Positions 51,994 through 64,000 of a stretch of 64,000 nucleotides of DNA are shown one piece after another. Origin of the DNA: Lepisosteus oculatus (lineage: Eukaryota > Chordata > Actinopteri > Semionotiformes > Lepisosteidae). Within the stretch, counting starts at the first letter, position 1; the number at the start of each line of letters is the position of its first letter. A program made the translations under genes and the position numbers. The notes below the pieces were generated by a model, which was not told where the DNA came from, searched no databases, and worked only from the letters and a program-made list of their open reading frames with translations. The DNA is taken from assembly GCF_040954835.1 (NCBI RefSeq), contig NC_090704.1, positions 43,218,979-43,282,978 of the forward strand, in the 5' to 3' direction.

Positions 51994-52604
51994 CTGGAAT
52001 GAAGAAAAACACTAGCATCCAATCTTTGCTCAAATAAAGCAGCTGTGGCATTTTTATAGCTTCTGCATGGGAAATGGTTCACATTCCATTTCCAGACAGT
52101 ATATAGCATAAATATAACAGAAATATTAATGAACACCAGGCATTTATTAGGAACAGATAAGACCTTTCCTAAGCTTGATTTTTGTCTTGCTGTTCCTAGC
52201 TGGTGCTGTCCTTTTTAAAGCAGATCACTGATACGGCTAACTTGACCTCATAACATATCTCAGCAAGCTGTGCATTGGTTATTACACAGAGCAATTGATT
52301 ATTCACACACCGCACATGCAAAGTGACCAATTTTAGCACTAGCAGATCTGAAAGAAGAAAACTCTTGGTTTGCAAATAAATGACATTTTTATCATGGGAT
52401 ATTCATTTACTTGGGAAATTTCCACTGATTTTTTTTCCCCCCACATTTATAGCAGTACATTCCTATATACTACATAGCCTGACAGTTTAATGAAATTGAG
52501 TTTAATATGTATCAAGAGCAGGACATGTATATACAGTACTGTAAACCTGACATGGTTGTGTATTTTAATGTTTAGGGAATCTGGTGGAATTCTCATAATC
52601 AGAT

Positions 52605-60063
<7,459 letters not shown>

Positions 60064-60512
60064 ATTATGTAGTCTAAACTGCTGCAAAACAGCCATGCAG
60101 TCTACTTTAAGGTTCACAGTAAATGAAGAGCATGCACTTTAAACAGACACAGAGAATGTAGTATGCAGAATATATTGCAAGAATTGCACAAACCCAGTCC
60201 AGTAGATTTTATAGGTCTCTTTAAATTGTAAATGGCTAAAAACCTTTACAGATGTTTAATTAGTGCAATTAAAATAATTATGAATCCAATTAAAGCAGTT
60301 AGGAGCTCTGCTGGGATGAAAAGCAGAACACCTTAAAGATCAGGAGATCTGGAATTGTTGATCACTTTTGGCTGTGATTTTTTTTCTTTAATTCTCTTGC
60401 TTCTTGCTTGTTGGTGTTCCTGGAGGTCTAATGGAGCTGGGATTGCTGTTGTATGTAAAATGATAACCGAAGAACAGCGCGTGTACTCTGCCCAACCAGG
60501 CAGAGGATTAAA
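60064..60512 (+). other. tekt3: tekt3 3' untranslated region candidate
   Basis: Past the stop codon, the variant polyadenylation signal ATTAAA occurs at 60268-60273 and again at 60507-60512. No canonical AATAAA was noticed this close. The transcript end is therefore inferred to lie about 0.2 to 0.5 kb after the stop. A dispersed repeat overlaps this stretch (60185-60350). Confidence 0.4.
60185..60350 (+). repeat. Dispersed repeat overlapping tekt3 3' end
   Basis: AACCCAGTCCAGTAGATTTT, TAGGTCTCTTTAAATTGTAA and TTAGGAGCTCTGCTGGGATG follow one another. Related to the 10.5 kb stretch. It contains the first candidate polyadenylation signal of tekt3. Confidence 0.4.
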
Positions 60513-62074
60513 TTAATTACACTCTGGACTGACATGTTGACGTCCTAATCCTCACTGTACACAAACTTTTAAGTTATGCGTTAAGTGCACATTTCATATA
60601 TGGTCATGACTCTCAGGATGATTTACGTAAATGAAAGAGAAAATTTGAAGAAAAAAAAACATAATCTATAAAATTAACTTGAAAGTAAATCAAATTCTAA
60701 GTTGGTACTATTTTTACATTTTTGTTACTTGTACAGACTTACACTGTACATTCAGGGTTGTAAAAGCATTCCATAATGTTAATGATCAGACTGAAATAAG
60801 AGCGAAACCAGAGGGGAGACACACTTAAGAGATAAAGGTAACATTTATTGACTCCACCTTAAAATTGAATTCTTTCCTTTTGGTTTTAACACACCTAATA
60901 ATGAGTTTCCTGAGTGCCAGCACTGGTGAGTTGAATTCGATAATATGATCAGATGTAGGGGACTGAATGACATCAAGATTTTTAGCAAACTTACTTGGGT
61001 TGCAAAAAAAAGAGGAATTGTCTGCAGTGAAACCATATACAGTAGTTTTCTTTTCACTTATTAATCATTGGCAATGCCATGAAAAAAGTATTTTCTTCCT
61101 GCCTTGGCAATGAAAAGAAATTCTTTATATCCTAATTATTTGTATTTATTATGTTTTAGCAGTACACTGTACTTTGTAAGTAGAGTAAATACTCCCAACA
61201 AAAAGTGTTTTTATTTCCTAGTGTCTTGCAGGTGTCGTTGACAGTTCTGTCCTGCGAGCCATCAGTCTCTGTTTATTCCTAGAGACCTGACAATCTCAAG
61301 TGTCTGCAATACAAACATTTGTTTTGGAGGCAGATGTGTCTTTAATCTTTAAACTAACATCAGGCAAAAACTTAACATGTGTCAGGCAAAAGAAAAACAC
61401 CTCTGTGTGTGCTTACTAGAAATGAACTTAATTTATGTTCTTCACTCTAATGCACTTAATCTAGAATCACTTATCTGATTTATAAAAAAAAAACAGCATC
61501 AACTGATGCCAGAAATGCAATTAACATTTTTGGAAAACATACCGGATTCCTAAGGATGAGAGTAGTCTAGCCAGAAAAACGATGTGACGATCCTCGGAAA
61601 TATAAATGTTACATCAGTGTAGAATCAGTGTAGCTGTGTAGTTCTATGCTGTAATATAAGTTATTTGCAATATTAACTTGTGCAACTATTCACCAAGGGC
61701 AGCTGGGGTGTGGTTGTACGGGATTTTGTAATATGAGTTTATCTCTCTAAGGCGGCTTTACTAAAACACCCACAACGGAGTGGTGCAACTTTATGTCTTT
61801 TTATTGACAATTACGTGGCAATTTACAGATTTTTAATACGCATTTGTACGGAATTCCGTAGAAAGATCCTGTCAGTCAAATTTGAGACACCAGTGAATGA
61901 TGAAATATTTTAAGATAAATGAACCAGTCATCCTACCCGCCCCACTTTAGTTCTAACATCCATGTTCTTAGGAGATTTATATAATAATATATACCGTATA
62001 TATAGTGTATAGTATACAGTATGTAACATATGAAAGGAGACATGAAGACATTAACAAAATAGTTGGTCAACCTT

Positions 62075-62295
62075 TTGCTGCCTTACAGCCTTTGGGTCCT
62101 GGTGTGTTGATTGGACTTCTACAGGGAATTTGTATGTTGCCCTCATGCCCAAGTGGGTTTAATAGATGTGTGTGTTCCCTGAGATGGTCCCTACCAGGGT
62201 GTATCCCTCCTAGTGCTCTGTGCCTATGACGTTGGGCTCCATCGACCGCAACCCTTTAAGTAGAGAACGGTGTCCATAGATGAATGGATGGATTG
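62075..62295 (+). repeat. SINE, internally deleted
   Basis: It shares GCTGCCTTACAGCC, ACAGGGAATTTGTATG, CCAGGGTGTATCCCTCC and a GATGAATGGATGGATTG tail with the SINE family seen at 5.6 and 15.3 kb. The middle is shortened. It lies between tekt3 and the minus-strand exon at 62379-62665. Confidence 0.7.
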
Positions 62296-62378
62296 TTCTC
62301 ACCTATAATCAGTTTGACAAACAATTAGTTAATAAAATATCGTCGAACATAAAAGAAGTGAAATAAAGAATTGAATAT

Positions 62379-62665
62379 TTAAAAAAAGAAGAATCGCTGA
62401 CGTTTGTCATGTTCTAAAACGACTTCTTCCTCTTCTGTTGCGTGAGGCTGCGTATCCGTTCCTCTTTCTCCGCTCTGTGAGTCATCCGTCTGCAGACGAG
62501 AGCTGAGCATGACGTTTCTATCCAGGGAAGAGAGGACCATCTCCTTGGCTTGGAAGTCCCCAGTGCACCCATCCCTTGGTTTTGTGTCTTCCAGGAATAT
62601 CAAATTGCCATCGACCTGCGGGGATTGTCTGGACATCGGATCTGAATCTACAAATATCTTTCTGT
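62379..62665 (-). CDS. Candidate 3' terminal coding exon, unidentified gene
   Basis: On the minus strand a TTTTCTCAG acceptor abuts an open frame of 95 codons ending in TAA. Two bases at the exon start complete a codon begun in an earlier exon. The product begins RKIFVDSDPMSRQSPQVDGN, continues with an acidic, Ser/Thr-rich tail including TDDSQSGERGTDTQP and ATEEEEVV, and ends KRQRFFFF. The composition looks like a disordered cytoplasmic or nuclear tail and not random translation. I do not recognise the family. No upstream exon is certain. It is convergent with tekt3. Confidence 0.4.
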
Positions 62666-63016
62666 CTGAGAAAACCTCCCCCCCACAATCACAACAGTAA
62701 CCTGCAGATTACCATACTAAATTCAATGTACAAAGCACTGAACACAGAAAGAAACTGTTAATTCTTTAACCACCCAATGTTAAGTGTTTTTGTACAGTGA
62801 AGATTTTAGAATTTGTGGAACATCATAAATGCTGAAATTCTGATCCTGAACTAATCTAACTAAAAATAAAGAAATCTTAGCCTATTACTTACATCATTAA
62901 AACACAGGCAACATAGAAAACAAAAATTTCTTTACTGGAGATAATCTAGGGGGATATAGGTGTGGTCCTAAGCAAATATCAACTGGAATTAAACTATTGC
63001 ACACACTCCTATTGCA

Positions 63017-63256
63017 CTAACATTCCTCCCTGTGTGGCAAGAGCTCATTGATACAGGTATTGGCTCTCTTATCACTGCAAAATGCAAAGCAGGTATGTAG
63101 TCGAGGCTGATTTTCTTGGTCTTTCTTGGCGCCATGTGCTCTCCGGCGTGTGACCTTCAGAGCTCCACAGCGGAGGCCCACGTCTCGCAGCACATTCTGA
63201 GCCCGCTTGTCACATACTGTAGATACAGCTGCATGGTTTGCCCCGCATTATGGGGC
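63017..63256 (-). other. Unassigned cysteine- and arginine-rich open frame
   Basis: This minus-strand frame has no start codon and runs open for about 80 codons. It includes CDKRAQNVLRDVGLRCGALK, then a basic stretch, then HTCFAFCSDKRANTC, and stops at TAG (63017-63019). A possible acceptor (CTACAG) lies just before the CDKRAQ segment. It could be an exon of the same minus-strand gene as 62379-62665: two weak donors inside it would be phase-compatible. The segment is GC-richer than its surroundings. A long plus-strand frame overlaps it, so chance is a real alternative. Confidence 0.17.
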
Positions 63257-64000
63257 CTGAGGACTCTTTCAGCACTTTGTCATCAAGCTCAATGGCAGAC
63301 GGCAAAAAAGTGGGACATTTTATGCATCAGCAAAACACCACTCAGGCAAAATCACTGGCTGGATTCGTTCTTTGGTTTTGCCTCTCCTTCTTCTCAAATC
63401 CGTATAATGTTCCAGGCATAAATAGCATTCTGAACAAGAAATGCACTCAGGAATGCCACTGGCAATCCTGACATATTGACAGTTTATTTTTACCAGAGGC
63501 TTCCATTATAGCCCAGCTGACAAATTATTTTTCCAGCAGCCTTTTGCTGTTACAGCACAAAGCTGATCTACACTAACCAGCACAGTCAGTTAAAGCGTGT
63601 CTAGAAAAATGCAAACTCTTTAGAAGACATTTTATTTTTTTATTGTCATGTGCTAGGATGTACAGTATACCTAGCCATACTTGTTCTGTATTGTAAGGAA
63701 CATTAATTAAAAGTTTGTTAATAAAAAATACCACAGGTTTTAATGATCACACACAGCCAAATGATCACTGAACACTGAACACTTCATTCATTGTACAGTA
63801 GGTCAAAATGGTCCAGCATACAAATACAGGTGTGACTGAAATGTTGGAAAGAGAAGGAGGTTTGCAATCAAAACATGAATTAATTGATATGGGAATAAAG
63901 GACTCACTTAGAGAGATGGTGGCTTTTAACTTAATTACATTCTAGAAACAAAGAAGGCACTCTGGATTGCAGACGTTTAATATGAGAAGTTATTGAAACC

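Noticed and set aside
60064..64000. pmp22 expected next to tekt3 from mammalian gene order
   Set aside because: No frame in this stretch encodes a four-helix PMP22-like protein. The gene may lie further right or elsewhere.

Overview
The window is vertebrate nuclear DNA and looks like a ray-finned fish. Coding sequence is split into short exons with GT-AG introns. The DNA is AT-rich and carries tRNA-derived SINEs and other dispersed repeats of a kind common in fish genomes, some ending in GGATGGATG-type tails. A non-teleost such as gar or bowfin is possible, but the sequence alone does not settle the species. There are no operons, CRISPR arrays or other prokaryotic features.

One gene can be called with confidence: tektin-3 (tekt3), plus strand, start codon at 52605 and stop at 60063. 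It has seven coding exons whose phases join without a break into a 488-residue protein, close to the 490 residues I recall for the human protein. About 1.5 to 1.8 kb upstream of the start codon is a CpG-richer patch (50.8-51.1 kb). It holds RFX X-box-like sites, an inverted CCAAT box and a strong splice donor, so it is a plausible ciliary-gene promoter with a non-coding first exon.

The left 50 kb (1 to about 50,100) has no gene I can support. It contains scattered SINEs and other repeats, a CpG-rich patch near 6.4-6.7 kb, and a frameshifted coding-like relic on the minus strand at 21.3-22.3 kb. It could be intergenic regulatory DNA or a long intron of a gene whose exons lie outside the window.

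Near and right of tekt3 are minus-strand reading frames with splice acceptors that could be real exons of unidentified genes: 62379-62665 (best), 51721-51993 (good acceptor, antisense inside the putative tekt3 first intron), and weaker ones at 50104-50321 and 63017-63256. In human 17p12, PMP22, HS3ST3B1 and CDRT4/TVP23C lie around TEKT3; none of these is recognisable here.

I found no evidence of a new multi-gene system. The most useful leads are the tekt3 promoter architecture, the unassigned minus-strand exons, and the coding relic at 21-22 kb.
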